The translations under genes were made by a program, and so were the position numbers. From the NCBI RefSeq assembly GCF_020509005.1, contig NC_063014.1, positions 3,844,001 to 3,908,000 on the forward strand: DNA of 64,000 nt, read 5' to 3'. Each line of letters begins with the position of its first letter. Position 1 is the stretch's first letter. The notes beneath the pieces are model-generated. The model searched no databases. It worked only from the letters and a program-made list of their open reading frames with translations, and was not told the DNA's origin. Shown here piece by piece: positions 34,977 to 47,803 of the stretch. This DNA is from Fulvia fulva. Its lineage: Eukaryota > Ascomycota > Dothideomycetes > Mycosphaerellales > Mycosphaerellaceae.

Positions 34977-35240
34977 ACTTCTCCTCATCCCCCCAAACGC
35001 CTCTTCCCCCCTACATAACTAGTATACACATGAGTAACAACGTAGGCCTAGCGGCCCGCTCGAGTGCTCGCGCGCATCGAGGCTAAAGCCTCTACGCTCG
35101 CACGTCGCTCCTTGCCTAAGAAACATAGGGTTAGGGGTTTCGAGGTATAGTTATAAGTGTTTTAGGGCCTTAGTGTTACAGTGGGCCGAAACGCCCGCAG
35201 ACTAGGGGGGATAAGGCGTTTGGGGGAATGAGGAGAAGTT
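34977..35240. mobile_element. MITE-like element with 37-bp terminal inverted repeats
   Basis: The left end (34977-35013, ACTTCTCCTCAT...) and the reverse complement of the right end (35203-35239) match at 34 of 37 positions. GCCAGCC occurs just outside both ends (34970-34976, 35241-35247), a 7-bp duplication that may be 8 bp (CGCCAGCC/TGCCAGCC), as in hAT elements. The interior of about 190 bp is non-coding. It lies about 950 bp downstream of the secreted-protein gene. Confidence 0.65.
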
Positions 35241-35247
35241 GCCAGCC

Positions 35248-36189
35248 TGACAGCCAAGTAATGTGATTTGACGACTGGCTCGCTACAGGAGCCGGGATGA
35301 ACTTGTTTCAACCTCTGCCTCTTGACCAGGGCTGAGCAGTGCGAGAATGCGACATCCGCGCCTAACGTTCTTCGCTCGCATCATTCGTGCGGTTAACCCC
35401 CTTCGCACGCATGCTATATCGGCCGAAAGAGGCCGAGTACCCCGAGCAGCGTAGATATCTACGTTCCGAAGGTAAGGCTTGCTGCCTAAGGCTGCAGTAT
35501 CTTACCGGACAGCGATAGCGACGTCGTTACTACGCTATCGTAGTAGCGGCGATGTACGATACCCTTATATATAGTCGTAGGCGGGTGGCTACCTCTAGTA
35601 GACGTCGCGCGTACTACGCCGTAATACATTCGACATAATAATTAAACTCGCCTTACCGAAGCCTAGTCTCTACTGACACCACACTCGGACACTATACTCC
35701 GGCTACTCGGATCGGATGTTAACGCGCTTAGTAAGGGTGTTTAGTGTTTATAACACTATAATTATACGCTCAATTGATACTAAACTTTTAGGCTACTTAC
35801 GATAGGTATATACGATATCGAATTAATGTTGTCTATGTCTATATAGCGTTATAGTATTATAGTACTAGTGAGACTCTAAAGCTAAAGCTATACTTAGCGA
35901 GTATTTAAGAATCCTACTACTTTATTCTATACTAAGCCGTCCTAAACTTAAATTCTTTTTTAAGTAGCCTAGTAATACTAGTTATATCTAATATTAACTT
36001 ATTCTCGTAGTAGTAATACTATAACTACTTATATATATAGAATTCCTATCTTCTACGGCTAATATTAGTAGAAGTAAAGAGGTATATATACTGACTAAGA
36101 CCTACTTATTAACGAGGACTATCTATTCGATAGCCCTTATTAAGACGAGTAATCTACTTAAGTAGTAGCAACCCGCCTACGCTAGCGGC
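35248..36189. other. Transition from un-RIPed to RIPed DNA, no gene
   Basis: CA/TG content falls over about 35250-35720 and is close to nil after about 35800. No frame is supported. The last few hundred bases probably belong to the 5' part of LINE-B'. Confidence 0.4.
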
Positions 36190-39100
36190 GGCGTAATCGT
36201 AGTATAAAGAACCTAAAACTAAGGTTCCGTTCCCGTAATAGTAGACCCTAGAGTTACGGAGTTACGGAGGATAACTACCTAATTAGGAAGCGTAACCTTA
36301 TCCCGAATAGTAGCGGAGGATAGTAACTAACGAGAGCTATAGCCTTATAAACATTCTATACTAAGAGCTAAACCGGGGAACAAACTAAGGAATAACCTAG
36401 GACATAAGCTAAGGCCTACTATATAGAAAGTAGAGGCTAACTACAAATAATATAGCGTAGACAACCCTATATACGGAGGCGGAAAACTTACTAGGGGATA
36501 ACGAACACCTAGCCCGGGTATATAAGAATACTATAGTATAGCTACTAGGAGCGCTAAAAGCACTATTATACTAAATCCCAAAGACAATCTAATAAGTAAT
36601 ATAGAAGGTAGCCTAGAGACTAACTATATAGGTAATAGTAGTAGTAGGTAAGAATTAACCGCCTACGAAGGTAAGTGATATAGTACGCCTATATATTACT
36701 AATCCGGCGGAGAAATAAGAAATCGTAGCCCTAATAAGTAAGGAGATTATCGACAGAATCGGCCAAAAGGAGGTAGTTAGAGCGAAGGTAGAGGCAATAG
36801 GCGTAGTAAGACTCTTTACCGTATAAGAGTCTAATAGACGAAAACTAGAGACTTATAAGGAGTAGACTACTAAAGTCGCGAAGTCGGCGCGAGTCTCCTA
36901 CTAATAGTATACCGTTATTGCCTATAGGGTCCCTAGGTCATTTAAGGTCGAAGACCTTCCCTAACTCTAAGTATAGAACTAGAACATATCCCTAGGAGTA
37001 CGACTAACTAAGGCGGTATAGTTATATAAGATAGTAGACCGAGAGAAGACGTATTTATCGCTTATTATCTAGGTAGAGACAGCGAAATAAGCTAACTAGA
37101 TACTAGATAATAGGCTATTCTAGAACTACGAGGGAATAGACACGGAGATCTATTAGAGTAGCTATAGGGTACTATAGTACTTCTAATACTAATAGTACGG
37201 TTGTATAGCCCTAAAGTACGGGGAGAAGACCCTAAGGTACCCTTACTACGTAGGCCTATACTAGGGAAGGGAATGCCTAAAAAAGGAGAGTAGGTATATA
37301 TACTACGGTAGAAGGTACCTAGCGTATTCAAACTAATACCTAGCTAGAATAGTAGTATAAGAACGAGCGAGATAAGTAAGGATCTCTATACTAGCTAGGT
37401 ACCCCTAACGATAGTAGGAGGGACCTACCGTATATAAGGGCTTCGAGCCGAGTAAGAGGAAGAGGGTAGAAGAGTTAAATAAGGGAACCTAACCTTAGGC
37501 GCCCTAGCGGTCCTAGGGCTAGCCGGATAGCGGGATATAGACTTAGGAGATATAGTAGGTTAGTACGGAAATAGACCTTACGGATAACAAATAATACTAT
37601 ACGATAACATTACTATCGTATAGTATAACGTTAACAAAAGTAGGGACAAAGTCTAGCGCTACTTTCTATAAGAGCGAGACCCGCTACGTCATTACGTTTC
37701 TACGGTATAGGAACTATAGATCAACCCCTACGTACGACTCCTAGCTACTTATATTAACCGGAGATACTATATAGTAATTGTAGGCGAACGGGGCGTTATC
37801 CCGAGGATATATATATACGTAAGTAAGACTATAGGCCTTGAGTCGTAGAAGGTTATACTACCGTAGTAGGGTAACCTAGAAGATATAATATTAATCTAGA
37901 TCGACACGATATAAGGCTCTATCTAGATCTATAACGTCTATAACCCGCTACCGTAGGGTCGAACGAGTAGGGAACTAGGAACCCTCGCCTACCTAGGGCG
38001 GACCCTAAGCTAAGATATAAAGTAAGTACTCCTCGGCGACTTTAACCTCTACTACCTATAGTAGGGACTCGACTTTACTCCCCCGTACGCGTTTCTAGGG
38101 GGGGAAGCTACTAGACATAACCGTACGCTACGGAATGGCCTTAGTAATCCTAAAGGGAAAAGAGACGTAGAAGGCCTATATAAGTATAAGCACAATTAAC
38201 CTATACTTTCTATTACGAGAGTATAAAGAGACACTAGTCTAATACCGACCGAACTACGCCCTAGAGGCCTCCTTAGACTATATCCCTATTTAAACTACGC
38301 TAGGAGTGAAGGCGATAGAAGAGCTAGTAAGCGAACTACGCCGTAACTAGAAGAAGGTACGCTAGGACGATATAAGAGACTTCCTAATAGCGAACCTACC
38401 GTAGTATAGGGAACTCGAGACGATAGCTTAGCTAGATTAAGTAGCGGAACAGATTACCTCGGTTATATAGTAGGTAGCGGAACAATATACGCCGTTACTC
38501 CGGCCCTCAATATAGTAGAAGGCCTTCTAGACCCCTAAATACTCTACGAAGGTAAAGGAGGCTAGAAGGGCAAGGCGATAGTAGACGAAGGAGTATACCT
38601 AAGAGACGTAGGAGTAATACTGTCGCGCGATATAAGAGAAGAAGGTATAGATAAGACGCGATAAGCTATAGGACTAGAGAGCGACAATCGGGCTCGTTAT
38701 AGAAAACCCGGAACAGATATAGAGACTAGCTAAATAGGTACGACTACCTAAAGAGTAACGAACCCCTTACTTCCCTCTAATCGTAGACCGCGAAGGGATT
38801 GCCTAGACTACGCCCCGGGGCAAGGCAAAAGTATTAGCTAACTATTTCTTTTCGACGTAAGTAGAGGTAGACCTTATAGACATCGACCCGAGTATATACC
38901 CGGAACCCCTAGATATAGATTAGGCGGTCAGCTCTAATATAGTAATAGGAGTTATAAGTAAGCTAAAAGGATAAAAAGCCCTAGGCCTAGATAGGATACT
39001 AAACCTACTACTAAAAGAGTATAGAGAAGAGATCGCGCCGAGCCTTATAAACCTAGTTACCGCGTACCTACGGCTAGGGTATCACCCGAAGCCGTATAGA

Positions 39101-39439
39101 GAGTCTATAATAGTAGTGCTACATAAGCTATAGAAGGAGGACTATACTTAGCCTAGATCGTATAGGCTAATCGTACTTCTAAACACAATAGGGAAGGTCC
39201 TAGAGAAGATAGTAGCCTAGAGACTTACGTAGCTAGCCGAGGACAACTACGTACTCCTAGTAATACAGATAGGGAGAAGAAGCTAGCGATCGATACTAAT
39301 AGTAATAGAGCTAATTACGGAGCAAATTTAGACCCTCTACTACTACGGTAGGAACCGAGCGGCGTCCTAACTATCTCTTAACATTATAGGAGCCTTCGAT
39401 AACGTCTTATACTAAAGGCTAATATATATCCTATAATCG
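36190..39439 (+). mobile_element. LINE-B' copy (ORF1 and ORF2 to mid-RT), RIP-saturated
   Basis: ORF1 frame (about 36480-37590) is homologous to LINE-B: LARVYKNTIVQLLGALK near 36495-36560, RIGQKE at about 36757, YRVLQYFQYQQYG at about 37165-37205. ORF2 starts near 37600 with an endonuclease (LLGDFNLYY near 38030-38055). RT follows, with QKALGLDRILNLLL at about 38970-39010, SYRLIVLLNTIGK at about 39155-39195 and NIIGAFDNVLY at about 39375-39410. It is cut at 39439 by the Gypsy-2 LTR, and the rest of this LINE does not appear on the other side. Stops are RIP-type. Confidence 0.85.
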
Positions 39440-39623
39440 TGTTACGGGCAGCCCGCGACCCCTTACTATAGCTACGTCGGCCCGGGTGAACCGCGGACCT
39501 TCCGTATCGGGTTAGCGCGGCTTAGCTTTACTTTATAACTTCGCCGCGCCTCGCGCTCCTCTTTCGTAGCTTCGTAGAATAAAAACTCTCTTATTTAGAC
39601 CCTATAGTACGCGCGCCCTTATA
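39440..39623 (+). repeat. Gypsy-2 5' LTR
   Basis: This 184-bp LTR starts TGTTACGGGC and ends CCCTTATA. It keeps the original TG and one CA where the 3' LTR has TA. Confidence 0.85.
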
Positions 39624-42600
39624 GTTTGTTCTACTACCCTACCTAGATCGCGGATCTAGGTAAGGGACGCGTAATAATAGGAATAGACAGAACTATAGAA
39701 CTCGAAGAACGCGTAGAGTCGTATTAGAATATAGAACACGGTAAGGCGTATAGCGCTTAACTACCTAGAGAACGTAACGCGGCGATATTATTAGTAGGTA
39801 GTCGCGCGCTCGTAGACAGTTAGGAAATAGGCATCGTTACGCCTCCCCCGAACCTAGACAATATGACTTTATAGACAAACGGCGGTATACTACCGCTACT
39901 AAAGCCTAAGAGTAAAGGTAAGTAGCGTATATCTCTTTTCCCCGACCTCTCCTCTTTTCCTCGGAGTTAGATATATGACGATAACCGGCGGGTTATAGTA
40001 GAGACTAGTGTCGCGCTATAATAGGAAATCAATAAAGCTTACTAGAAAGCCTTCGAGCGAAAAGAAGGTAGTAAGATTGACTTTATAGAACTATTCGAGT
40101 TTAAGCTCGAAGAGAACCTAGGCGGCGACCTAGACGAGGTGTACCTATTACTCGACGAGGTAGAGCACATTCTCGTATCCGAATACTAGAATGTTATACT
40201 AAACAAACTTACGACCCTCGTATCCTAGTACCCGAAGACTACCTACGACTTTGTGCTATAGGTAGTAAACATAGCGATCACTAAAGGTAGACAACTCGAT
40301 ATAATAGAGCGAGCTAACAACCTCTAGAACACCTAGTATACTACGCTATATACCGATTATAACCGTATCTATAAGATGCTACGAAGCGAGGAAGCTATAA
40401 TATAGAAGATGGCCGTAGACCTAAAGAGTAAGAAGGATTATAACCTAGTAAAGTTATAAGAGGTAGAGAAGAAGTATAGGGAGGCTAACAACCTATATAA
40501 GCAATTTAGCGAGATTTACGAAAAGGAGAAGAAGAAGGTATAGGATGCCGAAGCTAAGAACTAGGCTCTATAGAAGGAGGTTAACGATCTAAAGACTCGA
40601 CTCTAAGCTACTAAAGACACTATATAGAATAGAGGTAAGGGCCGCTCTAGTCGCCGACCCTCCTATTTACCTCCGCGCGAGACTTTACTCGAGTAGCTAA
40701 TACATAAGTATCGTAAAACTACTAGTAGAGGCGGCGGCGGCGGAGGCGGTAGTAACGATAATGACGGTAATAACGACCGAGGACGTAATAGAAACCGTCT
40801 ACGACCTAACAATAACAACGGTCGCGACTCTCGAGCGCGTAATACCCGTATATAGACTCCCCTAACCGAACTTCTAGAACGCCTATTTACTATTAACCGT
40901 ACTCTAATACGCGGTATCGAGGTTAGTAAGGGCGTGCCTAACCCGAAGCACTTTAAGAACGATAACGACCCTAACTTCGATAGTTAGTATAGTAGCGTAC
41001 TTCGTAAGCTGACTATAACTACTTTCCGCTCCGAGGTAGACGGCCTACGTTTTATATATAGATAGACATAGGGTGACCCTTAGAGAAGTATTAAGCCGAG
41101 GATCCCCGTGCCTAGATAACAACTATTTAACGAGTTTAAGACTAGTAAAGAACTACTAGATTAGATAGCGCGCTAGTACGGCACCTATAAGGAAGGAACT
41201 AAGGCTATAGTTAATATCGCTACCTATAAGTAGGAGTAGGGCGAGACCTTTATTACCTTCTACGCTCGCTACTCGAAGCTACGTACTTAGATAGAGTAGA
41301 CCGACGAGACTAAGCTAATACTATTTCGTAACCGCCTAAACCGTAAGTACTTTATTAAGACTTTCGGCGATAGGGAAGTAGATAGACGCTTATACGATAT
41401 ATAGGATATTATTAAGGGATATACGGCATTATATAAGAGCTTCTACGAGACCGACCGACTGTATCTATAGAAGGAGCGCCTACGTAGTAACCCCGATTCG
41501 AACAATAACGGCGTATAGGGCGGTAGTAATGCCGTAGGCGCCGTAGCTACTAGTACGACCGCTATAATTATCTAGCGACTACTATAATACGTAGGTATAA
41601 AGAAGAAGGAGGACCTACTAGTTTACTTATAGAACCTGCCTTTATGAAACCGTAAGTAGCGGGAGGACCTTAAGAAGTAGGGTAAGTACTACCGCTACCG
41701 TATAGGCTCGTACGTATTAATAAACCCCGAATGCCCGATATATAGTTACGACGGCGACTACCGCCCTCTACGCCTACGAAATAACGCGAACGCTAACCCG
41801 AACCTTAGCTCCCTTACTATCGACCTATAGTAATAGGGAAATGGTACGACCGCTACCTAAGCGTAGTAGATAGCGGTTAGTAACCGAACTTTCTAAGACA
41901 GAAAGAGTATAAGATTAAGAGACATAGAATATAAGAGACGGACTATAGTAAGGAGCTTAAGATATCGGTATATATACTAGATAAACAATAACTAGCTATG
42001 TACCCTGATATAGTATTACCCGTAATAATATAACATAAAAAGGCTCGCGGCCTTATAGATTCTGCCTCTACCTCTCTCTTTCTTAATTAGAAATTTATAC
42101 GTAAATATATAACCCCCTTAATCCCTTGAACGAAGAACAGACGATTAATACTAGGAGATAGATCGGCTACAGCGCGTCAGATCATATATATATAGCCCTT
42201 ATAGACGTAGTCATCGGCGGTCATTACGAGTAAATACTATACTACGTTACCGACCTCGAATACGATATCGTCTTTAGACTACCGTAGCTCTCCGCGTATA
42301 ACCTAAACATCTTTTAGGAAACTAGCGAGGTGGCGTTCAGACCTAACTACTACTTCGGTCACTATCTATATAATAAGACATCGACTATAGTATCATCTCT
42401 AAACTATATCGGTAGAACCTAGTAAACGAAATATAGACTAAAGCCCTTTACTAGCAAATTAGTAGGATTTATAGCCGGAGGGGCGGAGCTGAATATGTCC
42501 GCTTTAGAGGTAGATAAAGGAATAGATTACTAGGAAGTCTCGTAGCGCGTATAGGAGATATACGCGTACCGGCCTAGGGCCGAGTGCTTCTATATTATAC

Positions 42601-43090
42601 CTACGGGGCGCGAGGATAACGAGAATAACGATAATAGCCTCAAACTAAGCGCAATAGTAGCTAATGACCTAGATCAGTTCTTAAATAAGTAGCTTGACTA
42701 CAATCCTAAAGAGAAGCTCCCGCCTATATACTACGATATTATAGATACTTTCTTAGTAAAGGACTACGAGGGACTCCTACCTTACCGACTAGGCATCGAC
42801 TACGAGATTTATATCAAACCCGGTAGACCTTAAGAACCGCTATATCGAAAGCTATACGGACTAGCCGAGAAGGAGAATGAAGCTGTTAAGAAATAGTTAC
42901 TCGAATAGACTTTAGAAGGTAAGGTACGTAAGGCCGGTTAAAAAACAAGCTAGTCACCGGCACCGGTATTAGTAGTAAGAAAGCCTAGAGGAGGGCTACG
43001 AGTATATATTAACTACCGTAGGCTACACGCTATTACTATTAAGAATCGCTGTCCTATTCTAATAATATAGGAAACGCTTAACCGTATATA

Positions 43091-43113
43091 GATAGATAGA
43101 TAGATAGATAGAT
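43091..43113 (-). repeat. (ATCT)n 3' tail of the young LINE-A
   Basis: About five to six ATCT units abut the target duplication, so they are the element's true 3' end, in place of poly(A). Confidence 0.88.
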
Positions 43114-43276
43114 TTGTCATTCCCCTGTTCTAGGACCCTATCCGGCCTATGCAGGTATATATCTATTGTTATGTACAAAGGGAAACCCGAATAGGTGAAA
43201 ACCCTTCCCGCCCCCGACTACTCCTTGTCTAGATTAGCTTTCCCTCTGAACGTACGTAGTCCATGTCACTACCCCG

Positions 43277-46200
43277 TTAGCCCCCGCTCCTAGCCGGTCT
43301 CGTCGCGCTGCGTCGTGTCCTCTCTTCCTGCACTGCTCCTACTAGGCGGTACTGTTCTAGCCAGCCCTTCTCTAGTATCCAGTTCGTAATGCGCCGTAGG
43401 TCTTCAGCGTTGTTAAGAAGTGCCCCAATCGTCCGGTTCCTCGCCTTTGCCATCCACTCCCCCCTTCCTAGCGACCACCTCGGACAGACGAGGAGTGCGT
43501 GCCGTACGTTCTGGGAGCGATAGCCGCAGGGGCAGCTAGTATTCGTGTATCCTGGGACCTTCCTCCATGATAGGTACCCCTGGAGGCCGATGTGTTCGCT
43601 TCGCAGTTGGGTTGCTATGCTACTCTGTGCCCTCGTAAGGCGGTAGTGGATGAGCTTCGGGGGGTGCTTGACCGCGGATTTTGTAGCTGACCATTCCTTA
43701 GGTTGTCCCGCTGGCTGAGGGCGTCCACTATGCCCTACAACCTGGTTGTTCCACCTCTCTTTCCATAGTTGCTCTACAAACGATTTCTCACCTTCCCATT
43801 GTGTTGCTAGCTGTTCGTCCCTTGCCCGGTAGTTCGGCTCGTTTCCGGGTCGAATGCCCTTATGCGCTGGTACTGATTCGCGGGCCCTTGCGACTGCACT
43901 AGCGATGACCTTCTGTACTGGGTACTGTGCCGACTTGCCTAAGTAGGAGGTCCGTAGTCCCTGGATGTATAGGTCGATCGGCGGTATAGCGGTCTCGTGC
44001 TCAAGCATCCTCGTTGGTGTCGACTTATATGCCCCGGTGACCTTCCTTAGGCATTGGTTTTGGATCTTCGCTAGCGGCGCGACGAGTCCCTTCGATGGGC
44101 AGGCCCTCTCGCCTAAGGACCACACTTGGCTGCCATAGGTAAGGACTGGCCGTACAATAGCCGTATATAGAAGTCGTGACTGCCGGAAGTCCGCCCCCCA
44201 TGTGGACGCAGTGAGCCTCTGGCATGATGCCATATTCTGTTCAGCTTTCCGTAATATTGCCTGTACGTGCTTCCTCCACCGTAGCGCCGGGTCCACCCAT
44301 AGTCCGAGGATCCTGAGCTGATTTGCCGGGTTAGTCGTGTGCCCCTGTATCTGGATAGAAGCTTGCATATTGTGAAACCGTGGCCGGCGCGTAAAGTGTA
44401 TCAGATTGTACTTTTCTGGGGCAAACCGAGCCCCGTGCCTCCTAGCCCAGTCCTCGCAGATCTTGTGCTTCTCTTCTAGTAGCCTACAGTTCTCCTCAGT
44501 CGAGGAAGACCACGCTAGGATGTTTGTGTCGTCTACGAAGCCGCTCGCAGCGGTGTTCTGGGATTCTAGGGCTGGGAGCAGCGTCGCCATAAAGAAGAGG
44601 AACAGAATAGGTGCTAGCGTTGAGCCTTGCGGGATTCCAGTGTGGACTGCTTGAAATGGGCTTCTGTACTGGCCGACCAGGATCGACGTACTGCGGTTTT
44701 GGAGGTAGGACCGTACGAAGTTGACAAGCCACTCAGGGAGTCCTTTCGACCTTAGGATGTAGAGAAGCCGCGGGTGTGACACGTAGTCGAAGGCTCCCGA
44801 TATGTCTGAGAGGTGATAAGTTCCATCGCGGATAGCGTCGATCGCTGTGGGCGCGCACCCATCTGGGTGTCCGGGAGTAGGGAGTGTTCCTCTGCCGCCT
44901 CGGAGAGTCTCGTTGCAACCAGCTTCTCAAGCGCCTTCCCAAGAGTGTTAAGGAGCGCAATTGGGCGGTACGACTTCACCTGCGTATAGTCTTCCTTCTG
45001 CGGCTTGCGTAGGACCACTGTCGTCGATTGTTTAAAAGCTATCGGGTGGTATCCGGTCTGTAGGCAGGCGTTGAAGATCGCTGCAACTGCTGGGGCTAGT
45101 TGATCTCTACACTTCTTTAGTAGCTCGTTTGGGATCCCATCCGGCCCCGGGGCTTTCTTCGCCGGCAACTTCCTCAGCACAGCGGTAACTTCTCCCTCGG
45201 ACACCTCCTGTTGGACCGCGATGCTAGGGGCTAGGGGAGTAGAGCTGTTTATGTCGCTTAGATCAGCCTCGACTGGGGGTGGGAAGAACTTGCTAGCCAG
45301 TAGACGCGCCTTGGCCTCGGGGTCGCTAACCGGGCCACTAGGCGATTGTAGCGCTGGGATAGAGAAGGAGGGGCCCTGTGTAGGGTCCTGTCGGGCCCAT
45401 TTCGCTAGCTTCCACATCCTCTCTGGCTTGCCGGCGATTTCTTCCACTGTGGCCCTCCAGCCGACTGCTTTCTCCCTCCGTATTATGGCTTTCTTCTGTT
45501 GGCATGCCTCCCTGTATACGTTCCAGGCCTCCTCGCTATGGCTGCTCGTCCACACCCGGCGGGCTCTCCTTGCTTCTCTTACTACCGCAGTGCACTCCGG
45601 CGTCCAGTATGGTTTGGACCATGTCGTTGGTTGGGCAAGCGGAACGTGAAGTGAGGTCGCTTTTCTTATTTCGTCTGTCAACCCCTGGACTGCTTCGTCT
45701 ATCTCGTCTTTACTGTTGTATTGCTGCTGCGCGATCTGGACTAGCCTCTTGGAGTCATCGAGGTACGCCTGGATGTTGGCCCAGTGGGCCTTTCCCCAGT
45801 TTGGCTTAGGGGTTCTCGCTGGTGTGCGTTGTATCTGTGTCGCAATAGAGGTCCTGACTGGCATGTGGTCTGACGACGCCTCGAGTTCATGTTCGATCCC
45901 ACAGTAGGTTACCGTGTGGTAGTGGCTATCTGAGATCCAGGAGAGGTCGATCGTGCCTTGGAGTCCCCCTCTCTTCCAGGTGCCCAGGTCCTTCGGGGTA
46001 TTGAGGGCAATTGCGTTGCTCGCCATCAAGTCGAGTACTTCGTCGGCTATAGGGTGCGGCTGCATAAGGCTTTCCCAGGAAGGGTGGTGTATGTTGAAGT
46101 CTCCTACTACGATGTGGCACCCTTGTCTCTTGAGCGCACTGTCTAGGTGTCTGCAGACCCCTAGGTCGCGGCTAGACCTCGAGGCTGGCGGTTGCATGTA

Positions 46201-46539
46201 TAGGTTGTGTATCCAGGTGCTACCCACGTGGAGGGAGGTAATATCGCCCCCGCCTTCTTCGTCTGCGTAGTACACTACCTCCCAGTCGGATTCTAGTATG
46301 TCCTTGCTGACATAGAAGCACGTGCGGGGTCTGCCGTCGCCTCGTAGGCATGTCGTGTAGCCTGGTGACTTGCAGGTCGTTGGTCTCTTATGGTGCGGGT
46401 TAATCCATGGCTCCTGGATTGCAAGGACGTGGTGGACGCGCGGGTCCGCCTCGTGTAGGAAATGGTTCTGGACTATATCCTTGCTATGGTTGACGTTATA
46501 CTGGATGATGTTAAGCGTGTCGAGGCTAGTCATCGGCAT
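43277..46539 (-). pseudogene. LINE-A ORF2 (endonuclease-RT), broken by a 55-bp deletion
   Basis: The start is taken at ATG 46539 (ATG 46533 is also possible). Both precede the ORF1 stop (46528-46526), so the frames overlap by a few bases. The N-terminus is an APE-like endonuclease (LNIIQYNVNHSKD, LAIQEPW, VVGDFNIHHPSWES, SSDHMPVRTS). RT follows, with KKAPGPDGIPNELL, SYRPIALLNTLGKALEKLV, then a break. After the break come GIPQGSTLAPILFLFF, SGFVDDTNILAW and a C-terminal RAQSSIATQLRSEHIG..CPCGYRS..HALLVCPRW cysteine/His motif. The break at 44805/44806 lacks 55 bp present in two other LINE-A copies (9284-9338 and the complement near 59795-59850). It removes LLSL and part of the conserved RT motif and shifts frame. 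Adding 55 bp would give 1,105 codons. The copy cannot make RT. Confidence 0.9.
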
Positions 46540-47803
46540 CGACAATCATTTCCTCTGTATCGTCCTGTGTCCTACTGCCCTGTGCGTCCTGGTCTACGCC
46601 TATCGGCTGTGTACTAAAGGGGAGCCGGGCCTGGTTAGATTCCCTCGCCGCAGCTAGCAGAGCACGTGGCCTCCCGTACGCCCTAGGCTGCGCATCCTTT
46701 ACATCGTTCTCGGCCCTAGGGCGCTTGTGCCCGACCGCCGCTAGTTGGTTCCGGTGTGGGCTAGCCTCACGGTCGCCGTAGAATCTTGGGGCGACGGTTC
46801 TGTTTGTGATTGCCTTGTTTTTCGCTAGTTTCCGCTGTGGGCATTCCGCACTATACGATGGGTGGTGCCCCGGACAGTTCGCGCACCGTCTCGTAGTCGA
46901 TGTACAGTCCCTAGACATATGGTCTCCTGCACAGTTCGAGCAGGCCTGCTTGTTTGTGCACGTGTAGGTTTGGTGTCCATACTGTTGGCATTTGAAGCAT
47001 TGGAGGACACGAAAGGATGAGGAGTGCTTTTCTACTGTCTTGAGGCTGTATTGCCAGACCAGGCCTTGTTCTATCGCTAGATCCGCCGCTTTCGCGTCTT
47101 GTAGCCATACTATTAGCGCCGAGGCCTTCTTGCCTTCTGGCCATTTCCTATGGAGCCAAGTCGCCTTCTGGATTGGAGAGTTAAGAGTGACCGGGTTGTC
47201 CTCTTGGAGAGCGCGTAGGTGACCCTGGTTGGTTGGGTCAAACTCCTTAGGCATGTCGTGGACTAGGATCGTGAATTGTTTCGTTGAGACCTTCGCTGAT
47301 GCCGCAACCTTAGATGCCTACTATAGCTATGCCTCTAGGTACCTCCTAGCAGTAGTAGAGCTAGTATAGATCTATAGAGTGCCGTTAGACTGTTAGTTCA
47401 CTGCGACCACCCCTGGTTGGTTAATTCGTTGGGCGAGCTCCTTGTTCGATAGCTTCGCAACTTCGGCCTGGTCTTCCTTTGCTGCAATGCGGATCGTAAC
47501 TGCATCGTGCGTTGGGCGGGGGCCTGGTATCGATGCCGCGACCGATGCCCAGCTATGGGGGTGTTGATTCCGGGTGGCCTTGCTAATCGCCTGGGACGTC
47601 GTCCTCATTTCTTGTTGCCCTCGGTGATACGACAGTACAAGCGCCGTGCGTAGCTGAGTGATCATTACCTGTAGAGACCGGTAAGGGAGCTGATCGTTAG
47701 TTTCCATGCTTTTTGCGTCCTCTATAAGTTGCTGCCAGTTGTCTTGGGGGGGCTTCGCCTGTAGGGCCGTAGGCGCCGTTAGTACCGTAGCCTGGGCTGC
47801 CAT
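46526..47803 (-). pseudogene. LINE-A ORF1 (nucleic-acid-binding protein) with clustered stops
   Basis: ATG 47803 begins MAAQATVLTAP; the full frame would be 425 codons. The N-terminal 136 residues are open, then five stops (one TAA, four TAG) fall within about 35 codons at 47395-47290. Afterwards the frame is open again to 46526. The C-terminal half carries three CCHC-type zinc knuckles (CFKCQQYGHQTYTC, CSNCAGDHMSRDC, CANCPGHHPSYSAEC) expected to bind the LINE RNA. All five stops are derivable from Gln or Trp codons by CpA-to-TpA change, while nearby CA/TG are mostly kept, so this is a local RIP-like patch. Confidence 0.88.

Noticed and set aside
37092..37331. Minus-strand 79-residue frame inside LINE-B'
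   Set aside because: It is a shadow of the plus-strand LINE ORF1 that stays open because RIP removes stops on one strand.
45221..46657. Plus-strand frames opposite LINE-A ORF2 and ORF1
   Set aside because: They are mirror frames of the real minus-strand LINE genes with no domain content.
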